This document shows, in pieces, positions 45,459 to 52,709 of a stretch of DNA of 64,000 nucleotides. Source of the stretch: Paraburkholderia caffeinilytica (lineage in GTDB: Bacteria; Pseudomonadota; Gammaproteobacteria; Burkholderiales; Burkholderiaceae); NCBI RefSeq assembly GCF_003368325.1, contig NZ_CP031467.1, forward strand, positions 4,092,001 through 4,156,000, written 5' to 3'. A program made the position numbers and the translations under genes. Within the stretch, counting starts at the first letter, position 1, and each line of letters starts with the position of its first letter. The notes under the pieces were generated by a model. The model searched no databases. It was not told where the DNA came from and saw only the letters and a list, made by a program, of their open reading frames with translations.

Positions 45459-46466
45459 TCAGGCTGGCGCGGCCCACATCGCAGGCAGCCCGATATCGGT
45501 CATAGCGACTACCTGCCTGAGTAACAGCTTCAGGCAAACCGATTCCCAGTAGCCGAGCTGTGCAAAGATTTCCGCCTCGATTGCCTTCGCGGCGGCCATG
45601 ACCCGCAGCGTCGTTTCGCGCCCTTCAGGCGTCAGCGTGAGGCGGGCTGCCATCGCGTCGGTGGCCGGTGTCGTGTAATGGACCAGGTGTCGCCCGGCTA
45701 GTGACTGGACGGTGTCGGACGTGACGCAATGCCCGGTGACTGAAAACATCGCGTCGATCTCGCTGAGCGTTCGTCCGTCCTGCGCGACGAGACTGCTGAG
45801 CACGAAGAACTCCGAATCCGACAGTCCATGAGACGCATGAGCGGCCCGAATGCGTGAATAGATCTGATAGTGGGCACGCGGTAGCAGATAGTCGAGGAAG
45901 TCTTCCTTGAAGCTCGCCGGTCCTTCTGCCGACGTTTCGTCCGTGTCGCGTGGCGGCAACTTCAGGTTTTTCAACGCCAGACCGTAGCTGCCGCCATGGA
46001 AGACGAGCGGCGGATGCTCGCTGCGGTCGAAGTCGAGCACCTCGCCGACAAGGATCAGATGGTCGCCGCCGTCGTAGCGAAACGATGTCCTGCATTGCAG
46101 ACGCGACGCACAGCCACGCAACAGCGGCACACCGCCTGTGCCCGCATCAGTTTCCACGCCGGCGAATTTGTCGTGGCCGCTCTTTGCGAAGCGATTGGAC
46201 AGGTCCTGCTGGTCGGCAGCGAGAATGTGGACGGCCCAGTGTCCGGCCCGACTGAAAGCGTCGATATTGCGTGACGTTTTCGCCAGACTCCATAGCACTA
46301 GCGGGGGCGACAGCGAAACCGTATTGAAGCTATTGGCCGTCAGTCCGACGCGTTCGCCGCTTTCGGTGCAGGTCGTGATGATCGTCACGCCTGTCACGAA
46401 AGTGGCGAGCGTTTTGCGGAATTCGGTTGTGTCGAAAGAAGAGAGTTCAGCCATCGTCCATTCCAT
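45459..46466 (-). CDS. Flavin reductase fused to a MarR-like domain (HpaC/C1-type)
   Basis: 335 residues. The N-terminal half is a flavin reductase of the HpaC type (FRKTLATFVTGVTIITTC, VGLTANSFNTVSLSPPLVLWSL, GDHLILVGEVLDF with the conserved GDH). The C-terminal half is a MarR-like winged helix (LSDSEFFVLSSLVAQDGRTLSEID). This layout is that of the reductase component C1 of Acinetobacter 4-hydroxyphenylacetate hydroxylase, where the MarR-like part is a regulatory autoinhibitory domain responding to the phenol. It should supply reduced FMN/FAD to the monooxygenase at 10860. Start: ATG 46466, or ATG 46454 four codons in. It follows the ferredoxin by 21 bases. Confidence 0.85.
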   Translation of the reverse strand: MEWTMAELSSFDTTEFRKTLATFVTGVTIITTCTESGERVGLTANSFNTVSLSPPLVLWSLAKTSRNIDAFSRAGHWAVHILAADQQDLSNRFAKSGHDKFAGVETDAGTGGVPLLRGCASRLQCRTSFRYDGGDHLILVGEVLDFDRSEHPPLVFHGGSYGLALKNLKLPPRDTDETSAEGPASFKEDFLDYLLPRAHYQIYSRIRAAHASHGLSDSEFFVLSSLVAQDGRTLSEIDAMFSVTGHCVTSDTVQSLAGRHLVHYTTPATDAMAARLTLTPEGRETTLRVMAAAKAIEAEIFAQLGYWESVCLKLLLRQVVAMTDIGLPAMWAAPA

Positions 46467-46487
46467 TTGCTATCGCCGCTGCGAGAT

Positions 46488-46733
46488 TCAGCGTTGTGCG
46501 CCGGTCTTTTCTTCCGTCGCGATCGCACCCTGCGGACATGCGGCTGCGGCTTCTTTCGCGGCTTTCTCCAGACCCGCCGGCACAAGATCGCTCTCGACAT
46601 AGACGATACCGTTGTCATCGAGCTTGTAAACGCTGGGGCAGATTTCGGCGCATACGCCGTAGCCGCAGCACGCGGCGCGGTCGACGATCACCGTGAGCTG
46701 CAACGGCACGGGCGAGGATGGCGAGGGTCGCAT
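46488..46733 (-). CDS. [3Fe-4S]-type ferredoxin (P450/oxygenase ferredoxin)
   Basis: Small ferredoxin of 81 residues. The cluster motif reads CCGYGVCAEIC then AACPQGA: cysteines at the first and third positions of the usual C-x2-C-x2-C series and a distal C-P, with tyrosine where a fourth ligand would sit. That is the pattern of single [3Fe-4S] (or incompletely ligated [4Fe-4S]) ferredoxins that serve P450s and some dioxygenases. AGGAG lies 7 bases before the ATG. It is the first gene of the minus-strand operon behind the TGAACA dyad at 46786. Partners may be the P450 at 41279 or the Rieske dioxygenase at 7470. Confidence 0.88.
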   Translation of the reverse strand: MRPSPSSPVPLQLTVIVDRAACCGYGVCAEICPSVYKLDDNGIVYVESDLVPAGLEKAAKEAAAACPQGAIATEEKTGAQR

Positions 46734-46785
46734 ACGGTGTCTCCTGTTTTTGTGCTTGTCGCTACATTGGCGTGTATGCACATAT

Positions 46786-46811
46786 TGAACAGAATAGTAT
46801 CTATGTGTTCA
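46786..46811. promoter_or_regulatory. TGAACA-type 26-bp dyad, copy 4
   Basis: TGAACA and TGTTCA outer arms with perfect symmetry, inner ATAGTATCTAT, same 11-4-11 geometry as the other copies. It lies 53 bases before the ferredoxin start (minus strand). A single outward half-site (TTGAACA on the minus strand, 46914-46920) lies 109 bases from the tetR start at 47029. This copy has the clearest outer arms of the set. Confidence 0.62.
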
Positions 46812-47028
46812 TTTTGACAAGTGCAAGTAAACCCTGCTCTATGCCTTGTGAATTCATGGCGACTTACCGGTGCTTTCCAATTAATAGACAAAAAGTAATA
46901 TTGTTGTATTATTTGTTCAAGAATTGGACAGGATCCCGACGACTGTCGAGAAGGCGCTATGGGTGGTTGCCTGTAGCGTGGGACGGGTGTCGGTGGAGAT
47001 CAACGGTTCTGGAAAGACAAGGCATTCA

Positions 47029-47694
47029 ATGGCGCGGGCGTCGGGTGTGAAGAGAACGGATGGGCGCGTCGCAACGCCGCCCAAGCGGAACACAAGGGCG
47101 AGTGAGCGGCGCCTGCGTTCATTCGGGCGTGAGGAAAGTGTCGACCGGATTCTCGACGCGACCGTCGAAGCGATCGGCCGGCGCGGGTTGCTGCGTTTGT
47201 CGCTGAGTGACGTCTGCCGTGTCGCTGGGGTGGCGCGCGGCACGCTCTATCGATACTTCTCGACCAAAGAAGCGTTGCTCGAAGGACTCGGCGCGCGTGA
47301 ACGCCATCGCCTGGCGGCGTCCGTCAGCGCTTTGATGGAGCGAAGTGGCGATCCCGAAGAGCGTAAGAATGGTGTCCTCGCGATCCTGGTCGAGCAGGAA
47401 GCGAACACTGAACTCGCGCGGCTGCTCGAGATGGAGCCGGCGTTCGTGTTCGATTTCTTCGCACGGTCACTCCCGCTCTATGCGGAGCAGATCGGCGAAG
47501 CGCTCGGACCTTATCTGCGCGACGTCGATGCGTTGTTGGGAATTACGGGCGACCCGGCGATGCTAGCCGAACTGGTCCTGCGCGTGCGGCTTTCGCTGCT
47601 GGTCATGCCGGCATCGGGACGATCGTCGGATTTGCCGGCGCGCCTGAAAAAAATGTGGGACGGAATGATCGACCAGGCAGCGTCGCCGGTCTGA
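47029..47694 (+). CDS. TetR-family regulator (paralogue of the one at 9629)
   Basis: TetR regulator of 221 residues. Helix-turn-helix SLSDVCRVAGVARGTLYRYFSTKEALLEGLG is almost the same as in the TetR at 9629, and the ligand domain also matches (EMEPAFVFDFFARSLPLY versus QIEPLFVLDFFGRLLPYY). The identical recognition helix suggests that both bind the same operator. The N-terminus is short and basic, without the AKK-repeat tail. The start is uncertain: ATG 47029 (AAGG upstream) is preferred over TTG/GTG codons further upstream. It is divergent from the ferredoxin operon; a [2Fe-2S] ferredoxin gene follows. Confidence 0.88.
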   Translation: MARASGVKRTDGRVATPPKRNTRASERRLRSFGREESVDRILDATVEAIGRRGLLRLSLSDVCRVAGVARGTLYRYFSTKEALLEGLGARERHRLAASVSALMERSGDPEERKNGVLAILVEQEANTELARLLEMEPAFVFDFFARSLPLYAEQIGEALGPYLRDVDALLGITGDPAMLAELVLRVRLSLLVMPASGRSSDLPARLKKMWDGMIDQAASPV

Positions 47695-47767
47695 ATCTCG
47701 CTTGCCTGTCACTGGCAGGACGGCACGAATAGCTTGGGAAGCTAACCCTCTGGAGCAATTGTCGAGC

Positions 47768-48091
47768 ATGCCAAAAATCACCTTCGTCGGGGCCGACGGC
47801 ACCCGTACGAGTATCGAGGAGTCTGTGGGCGTAAGCCTGATGCAGGCCGCTATCAATCACGGTGTGCCGGGGATCGTAGGAGAATGCGGCGGAGCATGTT
47901 CATGCGCGACCTGCCATATCTTCGTCGATGAGCCGTGGGCGAGCCGGCTTGCTCCACCCGGTGATATGGAGGACGCGATGCTGGAGGCGACGGTCGAGCC
48001 GCGCTCGCCTGCTAGCCGCCTGGGCTGTCAGATCGAGATTGCCAACGAGATCGACGGATTGCAGGTGCGCCTGCCAAACCGGCAGATCTGA
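47768..48091 (+). CDS. [2Fe-2S] ferredoxin (adrenodoxin/putidaredoxin type)
   Basis: Ferredoxin of 107 residues. Cluster cysteines GECGGACSCATCHIFVD (C-x5-C-x2-C) and the fourth in RLGCQIEI. The putidaredoxin-like C-terminus is present (IDGLQVRLP). It should take electrons from the reductase at 22253 and serve the P450 at 41279 or a Rieske oxygenase. It follows the tetR paralogue by 73 bases, same strand. ATG 47768; the only upstream GGAG is about 12 bases away. Confidence 0.92.
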   Translation: MPKITFVGADGTRTSIEESVGVSLMQAAINHGVPGIVGECGGACSCATCHIFVDEPWASRLAPPGDMEDAMLEATVEPRSPASRLGCQIEIANEIDGLQVRLPNRQI

Positions 48092-48148
48092 ACGGGCCGC
48101 GGCCGGATTCGCGGCGCGCGCGTCACGGCAAGGCATGGCTCAGGCGGG

Positions 48149-48886
48149 TCACGTTGACTTACGCTGTTCGCGCCTGCGCGTGCGGACTTCACGGACCGGT
48201 ATGTTCTCCTCGCCGAGCACGGTGCTGAGCAGCACGTTTGCGATCGTGGCCGCGTCGCGTTTTGCATCCGCGGGCGTGCGCCGACCTTCGGGCGCGAGCC
48301 GTTGCATCAGTGGACCCAACGCAAGGAAGTTGCCGACGCCCTGGACCAGCAGCACCATGAAAGTAGCGCTGGAGATCGGGCGCACGTGCCGTTTTCGTGC
48401 AATGCGCGCCAGCAGACGATCCAGTTGCAGGTGAAATGGACTTACGTAAGCGTTGTACAGGTAGTCGAGCCGCCAGGACTCGCAGCGCGCTTCGGTATTG
48501 ACCAGGCTGATCGAATCGGGATTGGTCGCTGCCCAGTCGATGAAACGCAACACCAGGTCGCGTAGACGGTCCGCGTCGGTTTCGTATTGCGCGTCGAAAA
48601 TCGCATTCATCGCCGACATCGAATCGGCAATGCCGAAATCAACGGCGCGGCGCCACAGGTTTTCTTTCGAGCCGAACCGCGACGGAATCAGGTTGTGACT
48701 CACCTTTAGGCGCCGGCTCAGATCCCGGATCGACGCGCCTTCGTAGCCGATCTCCGCGAACGCCTTAATGGCCAATGCGAGCAGATGCTCGTCGGGAGCG
48801 ACCGGATCGGCGCTGGCGGCTGGGCGACCGCGCTTGCGGCGCGCAGGTGCGATGGTTTCGGGATGAGCGGCTTGGGTGTCTTTCAT
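48149..48886 (-). CDS. TetR-family regulator, divergent from the split Rieske pair
   Basis: TetR regulator of about 245 residues with an HTH of a different type from the other two (AIKAFAEIGYEGASIRDLSRRLKVSHNLIPSRFGSKENLW) and a C-terminal TetR_C domain. Basic N-terminal stretch (APARRKRGRP). Start uncertain: ATG 48886 or 48925 (the latter has AGGTG upstream). It is divergently transcribed from the Rieske-like gene at 49074, with 187 bases between, so it probably controls that operon. No clear operator was recognised. Confidence 0.83.
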   Translation of the reverse strand: MKDTQAAHPETIAPARRKRGRPAASADPVAPDEHLLALAIKAFAEIGYEGASIRDLSRRLKVSHNLIPSRFGSKENLWRRAVDFGIADSMSAMNAIFDAQYETDADRLRDLVLRFIDWAATNPDSISLVNTEARCESWRLDYLYNAYVSPFHLQLDRLLARIARKRHVRPISSATFMVLLVQGVGNFLALGPLMQRLAPEGRRTPADAKRDAATIANVLLSTVLGEENIPVREVRTRRREQRKST

Positions 48887-49073
48887 GAACGCAAGAAACA
48901 AGGGTGCGGGTGAGCAGTATCTCATGGCAAACACCTACGGACGTTTATTTGACGGTTGACAAAATATGGCCGCAAAATGAAGTCCTCGTTGTGTCACATC
49001 ATCTGGGACCACCCAACGAATCCATCGCATCGCGCGTGATCGGGAAGAGAGGTCCCTCGCCAGGAAGAACCGT

Positions 49074-50078
49074 ATGAATACGTCGAACGAAGCAGTCGTG
49101 TTGCCAATGCGCTTTTGGGACCACCGTGCTCGCGGGCGCTGGTGGCCGCTGGCGCTATCGGAGCAGGTGTCCGGCGAGAAGCCGATCGGTCGGATGTGCG
49201 CGGGAGAGCCAGTCGTGCTGTTCCGCGACAGGACCGGAACGGCCCGCGCGCTGGAGGACCGTTGCCCGCATCGCCGTGCGCCGCTGTCGCTGGGCCGCAT
49301 GACGCCGGAAGGCCGCTTGCAGTGCGGCTATCATGGTTGGACATACGAAGGAGAGACGGGCGCGTGTACGGCGATTCCGAATCTGTCGGACACCGAACGG
49401 GTGCCGGCACGCTATGGCGCGCGGACGTGGCAGGTCATCGAACGTGATGGCTTCGTGTTCGTGCGAGCTGGCGATGCTACCGGGTTCGAGGCTTCGACCG
49501 TCGTCGAGCGCGCGCCGGAACAATGCGCACATCCGTTCTTCGGCTCGGCAATCGTTAGCCTGCACCATGAAGATTACGTCGCTGCGCTCGCAGATGCGCC
49601 GCATCTGCTGATGAGTATCGCCGGCCTGCGCGTCACCGACTACGTGACGAGCGACCCAAGGTTGCGCAGCGGCCGCGTCACGATGGAGCGCGGCGTCGTA
49701 CCGTCGCGCCGCAGGGTGAACCATCGCTTCGTGACCGACTATCCGTTCTCGCTGCAACTGGCGACAACGCCAGGCGCCACGACAACGACAGTCGAGCTTC
49801 GTTCGAACACGGAGCAACTTGTGCTGTGGGCGACGCTTGCAACCGCTCCAGCGGCTCGCGGGACAACGGCGGTTCACTGGCGCGGTGGCATTGCCGTCAA
49901 GGCACGCGGTGCCCGCACGACACTGTTGCGGCTCCGATCCCGCCTGGGCCGGTCGCCTCTGACGCTGCTAAACCACATCGACGGCACCGCGCTGTCGACA
50001 CTTGCAATCGGCTGTTCCCGCGATTGGGTCCCCCTGGCTGCCGCGCTCCCGTCGTCGGGTGCCGCGGGCGCTGCGTGA
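49074..50078 (+). CDS. Rieske-cluster subunit with degenerate catalytic domain (split Rieske oxygenase, part A)
   Basis: Rieske-oxygenase-like protein of 334 residues. The Rieske [2Fe-2S] ligands are complete: C64, H66, C84, H87. In the catalytic domain the usual D-x2-H-x4-H reads ADAPHLLMSIAG: the bridging Asp174 and first His177 remain, but the second His is Ile182, so the mononuclear iron site is broken. The neighbour 19 bases downstream has the opposite pattern. Together they may form one oxygenase in which this subunit only delivers electrons. It could also be a decaying gene, but the intact frame and tight operon argue against that. Length is near that of PDO/VanA-like monooxygenases. 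Confidence 0.85.
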   Translation: MNTSNEAVVLPMRFWDHRARGRWWPLALSEQVSGEKPIGRMCAGEPVVLFRDRTGTARALEDRCPHRRAPLSLGRMTPEGRLQCGYHGWTYEGETGACTAIPNLSDTERVPARYGARTWQVIERDGFVFVRAGDATGFEASTVVERAPEQCAHPFFGSAIVSLHHEDYVAALADAPHLLMSIAGLRVTDYVTSDPRLRSGRVTMERGVVPSRRRVNHRFVTDYPFSLQLATTPGATTTTVELRSNTEQLVLWATLATAPAARGTTAVHWRGGIAVKARGARTTLLRLRSRLGRSPLTLLNHIDGTALSTLAIGCSRDWVPLAAALPSSGAAGAA

Positions 50079-50097
50079 AATAACAGAGGTGCTACGC

Positions 50098-51144
50098 ATG
50101 ACTACCACGACGCTATCCGAAGAGCCTTCCTTAACCAGTCGTGCGGCGGACCGTCCCGCCGTGCAAGACTGGGTCCCCGGTGTTCTGCAGTTGCGCGATG
50201 CATGGTTCCCGGTTGCGCATGTGACCGACGTTCATGAGACCGTTTCCCGACGTCAGGTTCACTCCCAGCCGTACTACCTGTGGCGCGCCAAAGGCGATCT
50301 GCATGCGTCTGAACACCGGCCCGACATCGCGGCGGCGAAGCGGCTTCCTTCTACCGCGTTCACGATGGGGACAGGCGATTACCCGGTCATGGAGCGCTAC
50401 GGCTATGTCTGGGTGTGGTACGGGAACCCCGAGAAGGCCGACGAATCGCTCGTGCCCGACGTTCCGTTTCTGCCGCGCGAGGGTGGCCTGCCCTGGTACA
50501 CCCGTGGCACGCTGCGCTTTGACTGCTGCTCGGCGTTATCGCTCGAAAACCTGCTCGACCTCACGCACGCCGACTTCCTGCACGCGAATGTGGTCGGCGA
50601 CGAATATTCCGAGGACGACCGGATCGAAGTGCAGTCTACTTCCGAGACGGTGACGATGATCCGCCACTGCAAGAGCAAATCCGTTGCGCCCATCATGCGT
50701 TGGGTCGGCGGTGTGAGGGCGAAGTACCAGGACGTTCGGGCGGTCATTCACGTCCATGTGCGCAATTCCGTGGCAATTGCATACGGTCGCTATACGCCGG
50801 GCTTCCATGTGCCGTTGTTTCATCCGTGCGTACCGGAATCGCAGGACCGCTGCCGGCTCAACTTTGCTATGAATACAACTGCCGCACCGGGACCGTTTCG
50901 AATCCTGATGCCGCGTGCTGCTTATATCGTCGGCCCGCAGGACAACATCATGGTAGGGCCGCAAAGCGCCCGTTACGCCGAACCGGCAGACCGGCGCGAT
51001 CTGCACTCGCGTTTCGACGGCGCTGGAACGCGCTATCGCTTCCTGATGCAGCAGATCGCGAGACGCCAACAGCAGGGTGACTTTTCGTTCGGGGCGGACC
51101 CGGGACGAGATGTGCGTGAACTTCTCGGCATGCCGGTCCTGTAG
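50098..51144 (+). CDS. Rieske-less oxygenase catalytic subunit (split Rieske oxygenase, part B)
   Basis: Protein of 348 residues with the oxygenase alpha-subunit fold but no Rieske cluster: the region that should hold CxH...CxxH is shortened and reads LHASEHRPDIAAAKRLPS, with no cysteine in the first 142 residues. The remainder matches VanA/PDO-like oxygenases (VMERYGYVWVWYGNPEKADESL), and the iron site is complete: D154, H157, H162 in LLDLTHADFLH and the third ligand D282 in GPQDNIMVGPQ. It would need electrons from another Rieske protein, most likely the product of 49074. AGAGG precedes the ATG; the upstream frame extension lies inside the previous gene. Confidence 0.85.
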   Translation: MTTTTLSEEPSLTSRAADRPAVQDWVPGVLQLRDAWFPVAHVTDVHETVSRRQVHSQPYYLWRAKGDLHASEHRPDIAAAKRLPSTAFTMGTGDYPVMERYGYVWVWYGNPEKADESLVPDVPFLPREGGLPWYTRGTLRFDCCSALSLENLLDLTHADFLHANVVGDEYSEDDRIEVQSTSETVTMIRHCKSKSVAPIMRWVGGVRAKYQDVRAVIHVHVRNSVAIAYGRYTPGFHVPLFHPCVPESQDRCRLNFAMNTTAAPGPFRILMPRAAYIVGPQDNIMVGPQSARYAEPADRRDLHSRFDGAGTRYRFLMQQIARRQQQGDFSFGADPGRDVRELLGMPVL

Positions 51145-51439
51145 CCCGCACGGTGAGCCTGCCCGCTTTTCCCTGCAGAGGTCAAATCGGGCGGTGTCGC
51201 TTAAAGCAGCCGCGTCTCGATTGCGCCGGAGAAACTGTTGCAGGGTTTTACTCGGTGCGCAGCGAACGAGTGGTAGGAGGATGGGTGGCCTCCTGATCGG
51301 ATGGCGTCGCATTGGACAGCGACGCTGCGTTGTTTGAGGCTGCGTCCATCCGTGGCTGGCCCGGCGAGCGAACACAGCTTCCCTGGAAATACCGTAGACC
51401 CTTTGTCGATTGTCGCCATACACTCAAGCTGGCAAATCG

Positions 51440-51865
51440 TTATTTCGATGTGCTGATGCTTGCGGGGCGCAACGCGGCCCGCAACTCCCTTTCCGCGAAT
51501 TTTTCCCGTGCGGCCAACATGGCGGGCCGATGTTCGAGCGCCCAGTCGTACAGCGCCTGCAGCGGCACGATCAACATCCGTCCAAGTTCGGTTAGCTCAT
51601 AGTCCACACGCGGCGGAATGGTCGGATACATCGTCCGTTCGACAAGTCCGTCCTGTTCCAGTCCTTTAAGGGTCAGCGTGAGCATGCGTTGCGAGATTCC
51701 CTCAACTACTCGACCGATTTGGTTATAACGCATCGGCCCCTGTGACAGGGCGCCGACCACCATCACCGTCCATTTGTCGCCGATGCGGGCGAGGGTGTCG
51801 GCGACCGCCCGGCATTCATCGTGGGACGCATCGATTGTGCGAACAAAAGTGTGCGTATCGCTCAA
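51440..51865 (-). CDS. HxlR-family regulator with N-terminal cysteine
   Basis: HxlR-type winged-helix regulator of 141 residues. Start is a TTG at 51865 behind a strong AAGGAGG, giving the family N-terminus (SDTHTFVRTIDASHDECRAVADTLARIGDKW). Cys18 lies where redox-sensing HxlR proteins such as YodB have theirs. The C-terminal PPRVDYELTELG wing is typical. It is divergent from an azoreductase gene, the same pairing as YodB with AzoR1, so it probably represses that gene and is inactivated by quinones or other electrophiles. Likely operator at 51914. Confidence 0.86.
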   Translation of the reverse strand: MSDTHTFVRTIDASHDECRAVADTLARIGDKWTVMVVGALSQGPMRYNQIGRVVEGISQRMLTLTLKGLEQDGLVERTMYPTIPPRVDYELTELGRMLIVPLQALYDWALEHRPAMLAAREKFAERELRAALRPASISTSK

Positions 51866-51913
51866 AAAAGTGCCTCCTTGTGCGAACTTTTGCGAACTGT
51901 ACCATGGCGTAAC

Positions 51914-51926
51914 GAACAAATTGTTC
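51914..51926. promoter_or_regulatory. GAACAAATTGTTC dyad (probable HxlR operator)
   Basis: Perfect 6-base inverted repeat with a single central base, 71 bases before the azoreductase ATG and 49 bases from the HxlR start. Neighbouring GCGAAC repeats (two at 51891-51907 and one at 51930) may be extra half-sites. Position between divergent regulator and target suggests a repressor operator. Confidence 0.5.
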
Positions 51927-51996
51927 CTGCGAACAGAAAGTTCCTGTTGACCGCGGCAGCGGTCACCTTTGTCCACACAGCTTCGGGGAAGTAAGC

Positions 51997-52674
51997 ATGC
52001 AACTCCTGCACATCGATTCCAGCATCTCGGGCACTCAGTCCATCAGCCGGCAGATTTCGGCCAATATTGTTAGCCAACTGAAGCTGGCTAACCCGCTGGT
52101 TGAAGTCAACTACCGGGATCTTGCCGCCGTTCCGGTGCCGCAGCATTCGACGGCACTCCAGAATCTCAAGCTGGACGCGCTATCCCAAAGCGGGGCCCTT
52201 AACGCCGATTCGGCGCAGTTCGACGTAAGCGACGCGAGAGGCGATCACGCTGCCAGGCTGACACTTCAGCACGACTTCGCTGCAATCCAATCGGTACTCG
52301 ACGAATTCCTTGCGGCCGAGATCGTTGTAATCGGCGCGCCGATGTACAACTTCGGCATCCCGAGCCAGCTGAAATCCTGGATTGACTGCCTCGCTGTGCC
52401 CGGAAAGACTTTCCGCTACACGGAAACCGCCGTGGAGGGTCTCTGTGGTGGCAAGCAGATCATAGTTGCTTCGTCGCGCGGTGGTTTTTACAGCGGACAG
52501 TCACCGATGGCGGTACTCGATCATCAGGAAAGCTACCTGACTGGTTTCTTCAGGTTTATCGGCGTGACGAACATCGAGTTCATTCGTGCAGAAGGCGTCA
52601 ATTATGGTGCCGAGTCCCGGCAGCGCGCTATCGATGCCGCGCTGGCCGAGGCCGCCACGGTGAAAGCTGGGTGA
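51997..52674 (+). CDS. azoR: FMN-dependent NADH-azoreductase
   Basis: AzoR-type flavodoxin-fold enzyme of 225 residues, which reduces azo compounds and quinones with NAD(P)H by two-electron steps. Seen: the FMN phosphate site LHIDSSISGTQSISRQIS at the N-terminus, the APMYNFGIPSQLKSWIDC motif and RGGFYSG. It is divergent from the HxlR regulator and followed closely by an MDR oxidoreductase, so the operon probably serves quinone or electrophile detoxification. Such a role would fit a region that makes catechols and quinones. Confidence 0.92.
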   Translation: MQLLHIDSSISGTQSISRQISANIVSQLKLANPLVEVNYRDLAAVPVPQHSTALQNLKLDALSQSGALNADSAQFDVSDARGDHAARLTLQHDFAAIQSVLDEFLAAEIVVIGAPMYNFGIPSQLKSWIDCLAVPGKTFRYTETAVEGLCGGKQIIVASSRGGFYSGQSPMAVLDHQESYLTGFFRFIGVTNIEFIRAEGVNYGAESRQRAIDAALAEAATVKAG

Positions 52675-52709
52675 GATGCCATGTCGCAATCGTTAATACA
52701 GAGGCGTCA

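Noticed and set aside
48956..48966. TTGACAAAATA before the split Rieske genes, similar to the TGAACA half-site
   Set aside because: No partner arm at the proper distance and a different core; more likely a -35-like sequence, and the region has its own TetR regulator.
50098..51144. Annotation as an ordinary Rieske (2Fe-2S) oxygenase
   Set aside because: The Rieske ligands CxH and CxxH are absent; only the catalytic domain is conserved.
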